NCBI GenBank assembly: GCA_050945695.1
Contig: JBMNTK010000002.1
Span: 1-64,000, forward strand
Length of the DNA stretch: 64,000 nucleotides
Reading direction: 5' to 3'
Source of the DNA: Ch71 sp050945695
Lineage (GTDB): Bacteria; Chloroflexota; Anaerolineae; DRVO01
The translations under genes and the position numbers were made by a program. This document shows positions 18,991-27,688 of this stretch, piece after piece; the stretch's first letter is position 1; each line of letters begins with the position of its first letter. The notes under the pieces are model-generated. The model was not told the origin of the DNA and made no database searches. It saw nothing but the letters and a program-made list of their open reading frames with translations.

Positions 18991-19584
18991 GTGAGCGAGA
19001 CCGATCCGCTCAAGACTTATCGAGAGAAGCGCGATTTCGCCCGCACCCCGGAGCCGGCGGGCGCGCCACGCCCCACTGAGGGCGCGCCCATCTTCGTTGT
19101 CCAGAAGCACGCCGCCTCCACCCTTCACTATGACTTCCGGCTCGAGGTGGGCGGTGTGCTCAAGTCCTGGGCCGTGCCCAAGGGGCCCTCGGCCAACCCC
19201 AAGGACAGGCGGTTGGCCGTGCCCACCGAAGATCACCCCATGGAGTATGCGGACTTCGAGGGCAACATCCCCAAGGGCGAGTATGGGGGCGGCGCTGTCA
19301 TCGTGTGGGATACGGGCACCTACCGAAGCCTGGCCAGGGATGACGATGGCCAGCCCCTCAGCATGGAGGAGTCGCTCGATCGGGGGCGGGTGACGGTCTG
19401 GCTGGAGGGACGGAAGCTGCGGGGCGGCTACGCCCTCATCCGGACCGGTAAGGGTGACGATGACCGGTGGCTGCTGATCAAGATGGACGACGATGAGGCA
19501 GACCCGGGGGTCAACCTGGTTCGGGACCGGCCGGAGTCGGTCCTGAGTGGCCGGCGTGTGGAGGAAGTGGCGGCGGAGGCGTAG
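18991..19584 (+). CDS. stand-alone DNA ligase D 3'-phosphoesterase domain
   Basis: 197 residues corresponding to the PE domain of LigD only. Seen: QKHAASTLHYDFRLE (His40, His46, Asp48), SWAVPKGPS, His82 in EDHPMEYADFEG, and the IPKGEYGGG turn, i.e. the family's metal and phosphate residues. PE domains trim 3'-phosphates or ribonucleotides from DNA ends before joining. The polymerase and ligase domains and Ku are not in this window. GTG 18991 is preceded by GCGGAGGACCACACA. Possibly cotranscribed with the gene upstream, without clear functional link. Confidence 0.9.
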   Translation: MSETDPLKTYREKRDFARTPEPAGAPRPTEGAPIFVVQKHAASTLHYDFRLEVGGVLKSWAVPKGPSANPKDRRLAVPTEDHPMEYADFEGNIPKGEYGGGAVIVWDTGTYRSLARDDDGQPLSMEESLDRGRVTVWLEGRKLRGGYALIRTGKGDDDRWLLIKMDDDEADPGVNLVRDRPESVLSGRRVEEVAAEA

Positions 19585-19820
19585 GGGCGGGACACCCCTC
19601 CCCTCTCAGGGGAGGGGACGGGGGAAGGGTTCTCCCTAGGGCCGCGGGCTGAACCCCCCGGCTACCTATGCGAAGCCGGCCCTTCGGCCGGCTGGGTATG
19701 AGCCCGCCGCAGGCACAGGAGGCACAGGTAGGTGTAGGGGCGGACGACCCTGACCGACCCTTTGGGGCAGGCGCGGTGGCCTGCCCCTACAGGAATCCGC
19801 GCAGGTGGTGCCTGCCCCCG
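19585..19820. repeat. intergenic repeat cluster between convergent genes
   Basis: Contains CCCCTCCCCT/AGGGGAGGGG (19600-19620 region), an AGCCGGCC/GGCCGGCT hairpin (19674-19693), and a palindrome beginning with the dispersed 19-mer at 19734-19752 and ending GCCTGCCCCTAC near 19790. No coding is seen. The position between two gene ends suggests a terminator role. Confidence 0.65.
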
Positions 19821-22529
19821 CTACGCCGGGCTCACTTCCAGCCGGCCCCGCTCCCCGCAGGGCAGGCTCACGGTGAAGGCCCCGTCGGTGATCTGCTTCA
19901 CCGGGCAGGGCTGGCCGTTCCACGTCGCCCGGTAGCTCCCAGGCTGCAGGCAGGCCAGGACGCTCAGCTTGGAGCCGGACTGCCCAAAGGTGCGCAGCTC
20001 GGCCGCCAGCCCCGTGTTTCCTGGCGCCACCTCGAGCTCTTCCATCCAGACATCGAATCCCGTGGTCAGCCGGCCGGGGCGGAAGTAGGCCCCGTACCAC
20101 GACAGGACAGGAGCGGACAGGGAGGTGAACTGGTGCCAGCCGGCTCCGCGGCCGGTGGCCACGATGAAGTGCTCGTAGCAGTTGTAGGAGGCGTCCACCT
20201 CTCGCTTCCACACGTTCAGGCCGGTGCGGGCGATCTGCCAGCCCAGGTCATCCTCGCCCAGGTCCAGGCAGGTCTTCCAGAAGAACCACTGGTGCGGCAT
20301 CCACACGGCCCCGTTCCAGTAACCATCAATCAGGTAGTAGGGGGCGCTGCGGTCCACGGCGGTGATGCCGATGGGCGTCCAGAGCTCATTGGGGTTGGCC
20401 AGGTGGCCCAGGAGCCTTTCTCTCTGTTCCGGAGTGCAGATGCCGGCTTCTAGGGGGTAGACGCCGTCCAGCCCCTTGTTGAGGTTGACCCCGTTCTCAT
20501 CCCGCAGGAAGCCTTGCGGGCGACCTTGGTCGTCGTGGACGACGTAGGAGAAGTAGCCGGCTTCTTCATCCCAGGCGTGCGTCTGAAGGGCCTCGGTGAA
20601 CAGCCGGATGTCCTCGTCGTACGCGGGCAGGTCCTCTTCGCGACCCAGGGCCTGGGCGGCCATGCGCAGGATCTTGGCGGTGCGGATGGCATGGCAGGTG
20701 TTCGAGGCCGGCGCGACCCGGTCCGTGAGCTTGTGCTTGTGCACGTAGACCTGAGCGGCGTAGTCGTCCCAGCCGCCGGAGTTGTAGAAGTAGTCCCAGG
20801 TCTTGAGCAGGTTGGAAGGCAGGGAGCGGGTGGTGGAGCTGCCCAGCCGCCCGGCCATGAACTCGTGGTACTGTTTGAGCCGAGGGTAGAAGTGCGCTAG
20901 GAGCTCCCGGTCCTGGGTGCGGTTCCAGATGTCCAAGAACAGGTAGTGCTGGACCGGCACCGGGCTGCCGTGGTGGATGAAGGCGGCGTGCGGGTCACCG
21001 GGCTCGGTGAGGTAGGCATTGAGGTAGTCAATCGCCCCTTCCGGGTTGGTCTCCAACAGGCCCAGCCCCACGAAGCCGGCGTCCCAGGTGTAGAGGCAGT
21101 TCCACCAGCGCCCGTAGGTGTAGTGGCGCACGTGGGTGCCGCGCACGTAGAGGGGGTAGACCAGGTTGGTGAGGGTGGTGGCGGCCATACGGTCCTGGCT
21201 GAACTCGTAGGGCTTGCCGTCCGGGTTGCCGGCCGAGATGAAGCGGCGGGCACGGGCAGCGTTATAGGCGGCCTCGTGGGCCTCGTGGTCGCCGCCGAAG
21301 CTGGCCAGCCGCGCCTGGACGGAGGCGCTATCCCCGCAGCAGACGAGCCCGTAGAGCACCCGGCTCTCACCCGGCCCCAAGGGGATGGGGCGCAGGAAGG
21401 CATTGGTGAAGTGGCCGTCGGTCTTTCGGGGGTCCCACCAGTGGCGCAGGACGTTGGAGACGTGCTCGTGAACCAACCGCGGCAGGAAGTGGTCTAGCTC
21501 GTCGGTGAGGAACTCCCGGATCTGGAAGTGATCCCAGTCCCAGCCCAGGCCGTATTCCACCCCGGGGATGTCACGGTACTGCAGGCGCACGCTGCTGGGG
21601 GTGGGGCCGGGGAGGATCTCAGGCCGGTACTCCCAGGCGACCTCGCTGAAGCGCACTTCGGCGGTCCGGCCGGCCGGGCAGAGGACGAACCCATCCAGCT
21701 CCACCGGGCTGCCGCCCTCGGCGGTGAGCACCAGCGACTGGGCTCCGGTGGGCAGGTTGGGCAAGGGGACCTCGGTCACCCACAGGCCCTCGGTGGGCAT
21801 CAGGTTCACGGTGGTCTCAGCCAGCCCCGTCAGCTGCAGGCGACAGGGAGCAGAACCGGGAAGCCGGTAGCGGATGAGCAATGCCGCGTCGGAGAGCCCC
21901 TCGGGCACGTTCACGGTGTAGGTCAGCCGGTCGCCAGCGTCGGCCCCGAAGCGTTGACCCACGCCGCTTCCCCCCACGAAGCCGTGGTCACGGATCTCGC
22001 CTCGATACATGCCGTCGGGCACGAGGTTATCGGTGGGGCGAGGGTGGGCCCAGGTGAGATCGTCGTAGGACAGGGCATCTATCCAAGTGGCTCCCTCCGG
22101 CAGGTGGACCTGACCCGGACGGACGACCTCGTCGCAGTTGGGGCGGAGCTGAGGGAAGTAGACGGCGGCCACGAAATGGAGGGCCAGGGCTTGGGGCAGG
22201 TCGGTGTTGTTGACCAGGTGGCAGCGGATGAGGCGGGTGTCATCGTCTAGCCGCACGTAGGAGATGTCGGCGTAGACCTGGTCCTTCCACTCCAGTTCGT
22301 GGCGGTAGGTGTAGTAGGACAGATCCGGCGCCGCCTCCCAGGGGTAGTGCATGGATTCCCACTTCACGTTGGGGACGGCCACCCGGCCCCGGTAGAACCC
22401 GGGGAATACGCTCAGGTCGAAGCGGATGCCGGAGGGAACATCAGGCACGTGGGAAATGCCCACGTAAGCTTTGGTGTAGGGGCCCCACTGGGGCAGGTTC
22501 AGATCGTGGTTGCTCTTGAGTGGTTGCAT
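19821..22529 (-). CDS. large glycoside hydrolase, GH63/MGH1-like (alpha/alpha)6 barrel
   Basis: 902 residues without a signal peptide. The first ~400 residues are beta-rich, the last ~420 form the helical barrel: WDAGFVGLGLL supplies the likely acid Asp, DGYWNGAVWMPHQWFF the substrate cleft, and CYEHFIVATG the likely base Glu, followed by PVLSWYGAYFRPG. This order matches GH63 and mannosylglycerate-hydrolase-like enzymes (inverting alpha-glycosidases). An extra small beta domain closes the C-terminus. Exact sugar unknown. The ATG at 22529 has AGGGAGAACCCG before it. The gene stands alone between repeat regions. Confidence 0.78.
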   Translation of the reverse strand: MQPLKSNHDLNLPQWGPYTKAYVGISHVPDVPSGIRFDLSVFPGFYRGRVAVPNVKWESMHYPWEAAPDLSYYTYRHELEWKDQVYADISYVRLDDDTRLIRCHLVNNTDLPQALALHFVAAVYFPQLRPNCDEVVRPGQVHLPEGATWIDALSYDDLTWAHPRPTDNLVPDGMYRGEIRDHGFVGGSGVGQRFGADAGDRLTYTVNVPEGLSDAALLIRYRLPGSAPCRLQLTGLAETTVNLMPTEGLWVTEVPLPNLPTGAQSLVLTAEGGSPVELDGFVLCPAGRTAEVRFSEVAWEYRPEILPGPTPSSVRLQYRDIPGVEYGLGWDWDHFQIREFLTDELDHFLPRLVHEHVSNVLRHWWDPRKTDGHFTNAFLRPIPLGPGESRVLYGLVCCGDSASVQARLASFGGDHEAHEAAYNAARARRFISAGNPDGKPYEFSQDRMAATTLTNLVYPLYVRGTHVRHYTYGRWWNCLYTWDAGFVGLGLLETNPEGAIDYLNAYLTEPGDPHAAFIHHGSPVPVQHYLFLDIWNRTQDRELLAHFYPRLKQYHEFMAGRLGSSTTRSLPSNLLKTWDYFYNSGGWDDYAAQVYVHKHKLTDRVAPASNTCHAIRTAKILRMAAQALGREEDLPAYDEDIRLFTEALQTHAWDEEAGYFSYVVHDDQGRPQGFLRDENGVNLNKGLDGVYPLEAGICTPEQRERLLGHLANPNELWTPIGITAVDRSAPYYLIDGYWNGAVWMPHQWFFWKTCLDLGEDDLGWQIARTGLNVWKREVDASYNCYEHFIVATGRGAGWHQFTSLSAPVLSWYGAYFRPGRLTTGFDVWMEELEVAPGNTGLAAELRTFGQSGSKLSVLACLQPGSYRATWNGQPCPVKQITDGAFTVSLPCGERGRLEVSPA

Positions 22530-22654
22530 CGGGTTCTCCCTGGTTGGATGGACCGGCTGGCGCGCGAGGTCAAGGTCCTGTGCTCACTGAGGCTGCGAGT
22601 ATAGCCGGGGCCGGATGGCCCGGCCAGAAGTGAGGTGGAGCCCTCACCCCCCAG

Positions 22655-22683
22655 CCCCCTCTCCCACGCCATGGGAGAGGGGG
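22655..22683. repeat. CCCCCTCTCCCA palindrome
   Basis: CCCCCTCTCCCA (22655-22666) pairs with TGGGAGAGGGGG (22672-22683) around CGCCA. Same family as the palindrome at 236-263. Confidence 0.7.
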
Positions 22684-22715
22684 GCGGGAGCTCCCCTCAG
22701 CCATCGCCCCCTAGC

Positions 22716-22743
22716 TTGCGCGCCCATAGCCCCGTGGTACACT
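22716..22743 (+). promoter_or_regulatory. promoter of the heterodimeric ABC exporter operon
   Basis: -35 TTGCGC (22716-22721), 16-bp spacer, -10 TACACT (22738-22743). It predicts a leader of about 175 nt before ATG 22927, long for this window and able to hold regulation. Confidence 0.45.
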
Positions 22744-22770
22744 TCCCCTACTTCGCCCGACCCCTGGGCA

Positions 22771-22830
22771 ATGAAGGTGCACGAATGGTCAGAGCTTCCT
22801 CAGCGCAGTGACCGAGATCCCGCCATCTGA
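22771..22830 (+). CDS. possible 19-residue leader peptide
   Basis: ATG AAG GTG CAC GAA TGG ... TGA encodes MKVHEWSELPQRSDRDPAI, about 20 nt after the predicted transcription start and ahead of the ABC exporter. No strong ribosome-binding site precedes it. It could be a regulatory uORF or chance. Confidence 0.2.
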   Translation: MKVHEWSELPQRSDRDPAI

Positions 22831-22926
22831 GGCGCCGTAGAGGCGTCTGTTCGGCGCGCGCTCCTCGTGTCGCTGCCGTGATCGTCCGCGTCTTGCCGGT
22901 TTTCACTCAGCGGACTCGAGGAAGCT

Positions 22927-24735
22927 ATGTACCCTACGAAACCATTCCCTGCCGACTCGTGGCAGCGCCAGGCCAGGCGCCTGCTGCAGCATTACCTCTT
23001 TCCCCATCGTTCTGCTATGGCCCTTCTGGGCCTGCTCATCCTGGCCGGCACAGGCTTGGAGCTGCTTGGGCCCCAGGTGCTTCAGTGGGCTATTGACGCT
23101 GCCCTCTCTGGCACTACCTCCTCCTATCTTGGGCGCCTCGGCTTGCTCTACATGGCCACCATCCTCATGGTCCGAGCTGTTCAGGCGGGCACGGCCTACT
23201 TGGCCGCCGACCTGGGCTGGCGGGCCACTAACCGTCTGCGGGGAGACCTCGCCCGACACGTCCTAGCCCTGCCCCTGCACTTCCATGCCGAGCTGACGCC
23301 GGGCCGACTGGCCGAGCGCATTGACGGGGACGTGGGCGCCCTGGGTGGGCTGCTCTCGAGCTTCGTCCTCCGGCTCTTGGCCAATGGGGTGCTCCTCATT
23401 GGGGCCATCGTCGTCCTCTTCGCCAAGGACTGGCGGGTGGGACTGATCTTCCTGGCCTCGCTGGCGGTGACGGTGCTCGTGTACCGCCGGCTGGGGAGCG
23501 TGGCCGTGCCCGCGTCTCGCGCCGAGCGCCAGGCCCAGTCCGAACTGATGGGGGTGCTGGAGGAGGACCTGGCCGGGGCGGCAGATGCCCGGCCCCTGGG
23601 CGCGGAGCCCTACCTGCTCCGGCGCCTCTACCGGGCCGCCCGCGAGCACGTCCTCGCTTCTCGGCTGGCCTGGCCCTTGGGCGCCGTGCCCTTCGCCGCC
23701 ACCCTGCTGATCATGGGGCTGAACGAGGCCCTGGGATTGGCTGTGGGGGTGCGGCTGGTGGAGACCGGCGTCCTTACGCTGGGCACCGTTTACCTCATTG
23801 CCCAGTACAACGAGCTCGTTGGCCAGCCGCTACGCGAGCTGTCCCGTCAGCTGGGCCAGCTCCAGGCCGCGGGTGCCAGCGTCCAGCGGGTCGAAGCCCT
23901 CTTAGCCCACCCGCCCGAACGCGATGCCGAGGAAGAGGGCGGGCCCGTGCTTCCTCCCGGCCCGCTAGGTGTCCGCTTCCGGGACGTGGACCTCGCCTAC
24001 CCGGGTGGTCCGCCGGTGCTGCGGGGCTTGAGCTTCGCCCTCGCCCCCGGGCGCTGCCTGGGCGTGGTGGGCCGGACGGGGGGCGGCAAGTCCAGCCTGG
24101 CTCGGTTGCTCCTGCGGCTGTATGAGCCCACGGGAGGCTCCACCCTGATCGGCGCTGGCGACGAGTGGCACGACATCCGCCAGGTGCCGCTGGCGGAGCT
24201 ACGCCGCCGGGTGGGGCTGGTGACTCAGGAGGTGCAGCTATTCCCGGCCAGCGTGCGCGACAACCTCACCCTCTTTGGTGCCCTGGCGGCCGACGACGAC
24301 CGGTTGACCTGGGCCCTGGAGGAGGTGGGGCTGGGAGCCTGGCTGCGGCGGCTTCCTCGTGGGCTAGATACCCTCGTCCTCTCCGGAGAGGGCGGCCTCT
24401 CTGCCGGCGAGGCCCAGTTGCTGGCCCTGGCGCGGGTCTTCCTACGCGACCCCGGGCTGGTGCTTCTGGACGAGGCCTCCTCCCGGCTGGACCCCTCCAG
24501 CGAGGCTCTGCTTCAGCGGGCAGTGGACCGGCTGCTTGCGGGCCGCACTGCCATCGTCATCGCCCACCGCCTGAGCACACTGGACCGCACCGACGAGGTG
24601 CTGGTGATCGAGGCTGGGCAGGCGCGGGAGCACGGGCCGCGAGAGGCTCTCGCCGCTGACCCAGGCTCGCGCTTCCACCGTCTGCTGCAGGTTGGGCTGG
24701 ACGGCTCGGACGGCGCGTCGGGTTCTGAGGAGTAG
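22927..24735 (+). CDS. ABC exporter half-transporter, consensus-Glu subunit
   Basis: 602 residues: six-helix membrane domain (~30-320) and nucleotide-binding domain (~345-590). Walker A is GRTGGGKSS, Walker B ends LVLLDEAS with the catalytic Glu present, H-loop is IAHRLST. The signature is degenerate: LSAGE in place of LSGGQ. Together with the next gene, three bases downstream, it forms an asymmetric heterodimer. ATG 22927 follows GAGGAAGCT. Substrate is unknown; exporters of this type carry drugs, lipids or peptides. Confidence 0.9.
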   Translation: MYPTKPFPADSWQRQARRLLQHYLFPHRSAMALLGLLILAGTGLELLGPQVLQWAIDAALSGTTSSYLGRLGLLYMATILMVRAVQAGTAYLAADLGWRATNRLRGDLARHVLALPLHFHAELTPGRLAERIDGDVGALGGLLSSFVLRLLANGVLLIGAIVVLFAKDWRVGLIFLASLAVTVLVYRRLGSVAVPASRAERQAQSELMGVLEEDLAGAADARPLGAEPYLLRRLYRAAREHVLASRLAWPLGAVPFAATLLIMGLNEALGLAVGVRLVETGVLTLGTVYLIAQYNELVGQPLRELSRQLGQLQAAGASVQRVEALLAHPPERDAEEEGGPVLPPGPLGVRFRDVDLAYPGGPPVLRGLSFALAPGRCLGVVGRTGGGKSSLARLLLRLYEPTGGSTLIGAGDEWHDIRQVPLAELRRRVGLVTQEVQLFPASVRDNLTLFGALAADDDRLTWALEEVGLGAWLRRLPRGLDTLVLSGEGGLSAGEAQLLALARVFLRDPGLVLLDEASSRLDPSSEALLQRAVDRLLAGRTAIVIAHRLSTLDRTDEVLVIEAGQAREHGPREALAADPGSRFHRLLQVGLDGSDGASGSEE

Positions 24736-24738
24736 ATC

Positions 24739-26478
24739 GTGAAGTCCTGGAAAGCGTCACTCAAGCTGATTGCCTATTACCCGGGGTGGTACGCCGCCTC
24801 GGCCGGCGTTTGGGCTTTGGCCTTCTTCGTTCCCATCGGCACTGGGCTGGCCATGCGGGGGCTGCTCGACCGGTTGGCAGCCGGGCCGGCTACCCTGGCC
24901 AACGCCTGGAGCTGGATCGCGCTCATCCTGGCCATCCGGCTGGGCCGCTCGGTGCTCGACTTCCCGGCCGCCTGGGTATTCGCCCACCACCTGGGGCGCG
25001 TCCGCACCCTCCTGCGCGCCAACCTCCTTCGCGGCTACCTGCGCCGGCTGGGGACCCAGGAGGTGGCGGTGGACGGTGTGGGCGACGCCCTGAACCGGTT
25101 GCGCGACGATGTGGAGCCCCTGGCCCACCTGGCCGCCGACGACGGGGTGGACGCGTTGGGGCGGGCGGTGCGGCTGGTGGTGATGTTAGGCATCCTCCTG
25201 GCGGTGAACCCGACCGTCACCTTGGCCGTGGTTCCGCCGCTGGTGGGCTGTGCCCTGCTGGCACAGGTGCTTTCGGCTCGGCTGGTCCGCTACCGCGAGG
25301 CCAGTCGGCGGGCGACGGGGGAGATGGCGAGCTACCTCAATGAGATGCTGGGCGGCGTGCAGGCGCTCAAGCTGGCCGGCGCCGAGGCCGCGGCTGCCGG
25401 TCAGTTCGAAGTCCGCTGCGAGGCCCGTCGGCGTGCCGGCCTCCGCGATACTCTGGCCAGTGAAACGGCGGAGCGGGGCCTGGACGGGCTGACCCAACTT
25501 GCCGGTGGGTTGGTGCTGCTCGTGGCTGCGCCCGCCCTGACGGCCGGGACCTTCAGCGCGGGAGACCTGGCGCTGTTCATCTCCTGCGCTGGGCAGGTGA
25601 CCGACGTGGTTAGCTTCTTCACCCACATGCTGGTGGTCTACCGGCAGGCGGACGTGTCGGCTGCTCGGCTGGCCGCGTTGGTGCCGGAGGGGGAGTCGGG
25701 CACCATCGTGGAGCGGGGCCCGATCTACATGGATGGCCGCCTGCCCGAGATTCTCCGGCCCGAGCGTACGCCCGATGACCGGCTGCAGCGGCTGGAGGTG
25801 CGCGGGCTCACCTGCCGCCATGCCGGAAATGGCCACGGGATCGAGGACGTGAGCTTCAGCCTGGAGGCCGGCACCCTCACCGTCATCACCGGGCCGGTGG
25901 GCTCGGGCAAGAGCACACTGCTGCGGGCCCTCCTGGGGCTGCTACCCCTGGACGGCGGTGAGGCGCGCTGGAATGGGCAAGTGGTTGAGGACCTGGGAGG
26001 GTTTCTGCGGCCACCTCGGGCGGCGTACGTACCCCAGACGCCGGTGCTGTTCAGCGATACCCTGAAGGAGAATGTCCTGCTGGGGCTGGAGGTCTCGGAC
26101 GAGGAGCTGGAGCAGGCGTTGCACGTGGCGGTGCTGGGGCCGGACGTGGAAGTGCTTTCGGAGGGGCTGGAGACGGTGATCGGGCCCCGGGGGGTGAAGC
26201 TCTCGGGAGGCCAGCAGCAGCGCGCGGCGGCGGCGCGGGCCTTGGTGCGCGAGCCGGAGTTGCTGGTGCTGGATGACTTGTCGAGTGCGCTGGATGTGGA
26301 GACGGAGCGGCTCCTGTGGGAGAGGATTCTGGGTAGAGGGAGGACGGTGCTGGCGGTGTCGCACCGGCCGGAGGTGCTGCGGCGGGCGGATGAGGTGATC
26401 GTGCTCAGGGAGGGGCGAGTGGAGGCGGTGCATAGCGGGGGTATGCGTGAGCCATGGGGGAAGGGCGGACGCGGCTAG
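24739..26478 (+). CDS. ABC exporter half-transporter, degenerate Walker B subunit
   Basis: 579 residues with a membrane domain and an NBD. Walker A is GPVGSGKST, the signature is canonical LSGGQQQR, but Walker B reads LLVLDDLS, so Asp replaces the catalytic Glu. H-loop His is kept (VSHRPEV). This is the complement of its partner's defects: the consensus ATP site would use the partner's Walker A/B with this signature, and the degenerate site the reverse, as in TM287/288 and BmrCD. GTG 24739 follows GAGGAGTAGATC. A CGGAG-loop hairpin follows the stop at once. Confidence 0.9.
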   Translation: MKSWKASLKLIAYYPGWYAASAGVWALAFFVPIGTGLAMRGLLDRLAAGPATLANAWSWIALILAIRLGRSVLDFPAAWVFAHHLGRVRTLLRANLLRGYLRRLGTQEVAVDGVGDALNRLRDDVEPLAHLAADDGVDALGRAVRLVVMLGILLAVNPTVTLAVVPPLVGCALLAQVLSARLVRYREASRRATGEMASYLNEMLGGVQALKLAGAEAAAAGQFEVRCEARRRAGLRDTLASETAERGLDGLTQLAGGLVLLVAAPALTAGTFSAGDLALFISCAGQVTDVVSFFTHMLVVYRQADVSAARLAALVPEGESGTIVERGPIYMDGRLPEILRPERTPDDRLQRLEVRGLTCRHAGNGHGIEDVSFSLEAGTLTVITGPVGSGKSTLLRALLGLLPLDGGEARWNGQVVEDLGGFLRPPRAAYVPQTPVLFSDTLKENVLLGLEVSDEELEQALHVAVLGPDVEVLSEGLETVIGPRGVKLSGGQQQRAAAARALVREPELLVLDDLSSALDVETERLLWERILGRGRTVLAVSHRPEVLRRADEVIVLREGRVEAVHSGGMREPWGKGGRG

Positions 26479-26479
26479 G

Positions 26480-26498
26480 GCCACAGCGGAGCTGTGGC
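26480..26498. terminator. CGGAG-turn hairpin after the ABC exporter operon
   Basis: GCCACAG (26480-26486) and CTGTGGC (26492-26498) form a perfect 7-bp stem with loop CGGAG, two bases after the stop codon. No T-run. Confidence 0.4.
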
Positions 26499-26540
26499 TG
26501 CCGCCATGCCTAGCCCTGAGGGCCTACAGCCGAGGGTGGA

Positions 26541-26576
26541 CAGCGTTCGATCACTCTACAGGGTGATCGAATGCTG
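26541..26576. repeat. 14-bp inverted repeat
   Basis: CAGCGTTCGATCAC (26541-26554) and GTGATCGAATGCTG (26563-26576) pair except one G-T, around an 8-nt loop. Position upstream of the HhH genes allows an operator or attenuator role. Confidence 0.55.
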
Positions 26577-26923
26577 TGGGTCCTCTCGGCGGGCAGCCAG
26601 CGGCCTACTGCGACTTGTTTGCCTTTTCCATCAGCCGGGAAGTAGTGGACCTAGGAAGTCTGTAGCTGCTGTTCACTTGCACTGCGAAGTGCTATCATCC
26701 CGCCGCCGTTTCCGCAAGCAGTATTGGGATAGGGAGGATACTAGCGCCGGGCTGGAGGTGGCGCCGTGGTTCGTTGTGAACCCCCACCTGGGAGGGGCTT
26801 TCCAAGGAAGGGGCGGCGAAGAAGACCCTCGTCATCGTGCCCTGAGGCCGAGGGAAGGTCTGGGACGACGCTCCCGACCGGGGACGGGTGGTCGCGGGTA
26901 AGCCATACTGAGGAGGAGCCAAC

Positions 26924-27684
26924 ATGGTAGCATCGCCGGTGGTGGACTTGCTCGTCCGACGTGGTGAGGAGCTTCTGGCCCAGCCCAGGTCAGAGTCGCC
27001 GCTCTCAGACATCCCCCAGGTCAACGCGCTGGTGTCAGACATCGAGAACCAGCCTCACGCCTTCGTGCTGGGCTGCCTGATGCAGCGGCAGGTCCCTTTC
27101 GAGAAGGCCTGGCGCGTGCCACATGAGATCCGTGCCCGCCCAGGCAGCTTTGACTTCCCGCGGCTACTAGAACTCACGCCCCAAGCAGTTCAGGACCTGT
27201 TCCGTAGACCTCCCGCACTGCACCGGTCAACGAAGCGATGGCCGAAGTCTTCTACCGGGGTGTGCACCAGATCGCTGACGAATACGCTGGGGATGCCTCG
27301 CGCATATGGGCAGGAAGCCCCAGCTGCGATACGGTGCGGCGAAGGTTTCTGAGCGTTCACGGTGCCGGGCCGAAGATCGCATCAATGGCCGTGAACATCC
27401 TGGTGCGCGACCTGAAGGTGCCCCTCACTGACCGGCGATCCCTCGACGTCGCCCTCGATGTCCACACCCGCCGCGTCCTCAAGCGAACCGGCCTCGTGCC
27501 TGCAGGAGCTGAGGACTCCGAGATGCTCCAGGCTGCCCGCCTGATCGGCCCTGACTACCCAGGGCTGCTTGACCTGCCGCTGTGGGAGATCGGGCGCGAG
27601 ACTTGCCACGAGGTGGGGCCTGGTTGCCGGCGCTGCCGCCTGGGCAAGCACTGTCCGAGCGCAGGAAGACGTCGAGGAGGCTAG
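26924..27684 (+). pseudogene. HhH-GPD endonuclease III-like Fe-S protein, frameshifted
   Basis: Two overlapping frames make one protein of about 253 residues. The first (from ATG 26924, AGGAGGAGCC before it) runs to LFRRPPALHR; the second resumes with NEAMAEVFYRG. The sequence at 27224-27229 reads CGGTCAAC; adding one T (CGGTTCAAC) restores LHRFNEAM in one frame, so a single-base loss near 27227 is the simplest explanation. The second part has the helix-hairpin-helix VHGAGPKIASMAVNIL, the LDVALDVHTRRVL Asp region and a C-terminal CHEVGPGCRRCRLGKHC, exactly the C-x6-C-x2-C-x5-C [4Fe-4S] motif of endonuclease III. A sequencing error is possible. A related gene follows 4 bases later. Confidence 0.75.
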
Positions 27685-27688
27685 GGGG

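Larger units (their letters stand above)
22530..22926. other. 397-bp divergent intergenic region
   Basis: Holds a repeat palindrome (22655-22683), a promoter for the ABC exporter pair (22716-22743) and a long leader with a possible 19-codon peptide (22771-22830). No larger gene is supported. Confidence 0.65.
26479..26923. other. 445-bp intergenic region before the HhH gene pair
   Basis: No supported gene. It holds a GCCACAG/CTGTGGC hairpin with CGGAG turn (26480-26498) right after the ABC stop, an inverted repeat at 26541-26576 (14-bp arms, one G-T pair) and a GCACT/AGTGC hairpin near 26680. A TATCAT at 26693-26698 could be a -10 with TTCACT 15 bp upstream, which is a weak promoter. Confidence 0.55.
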
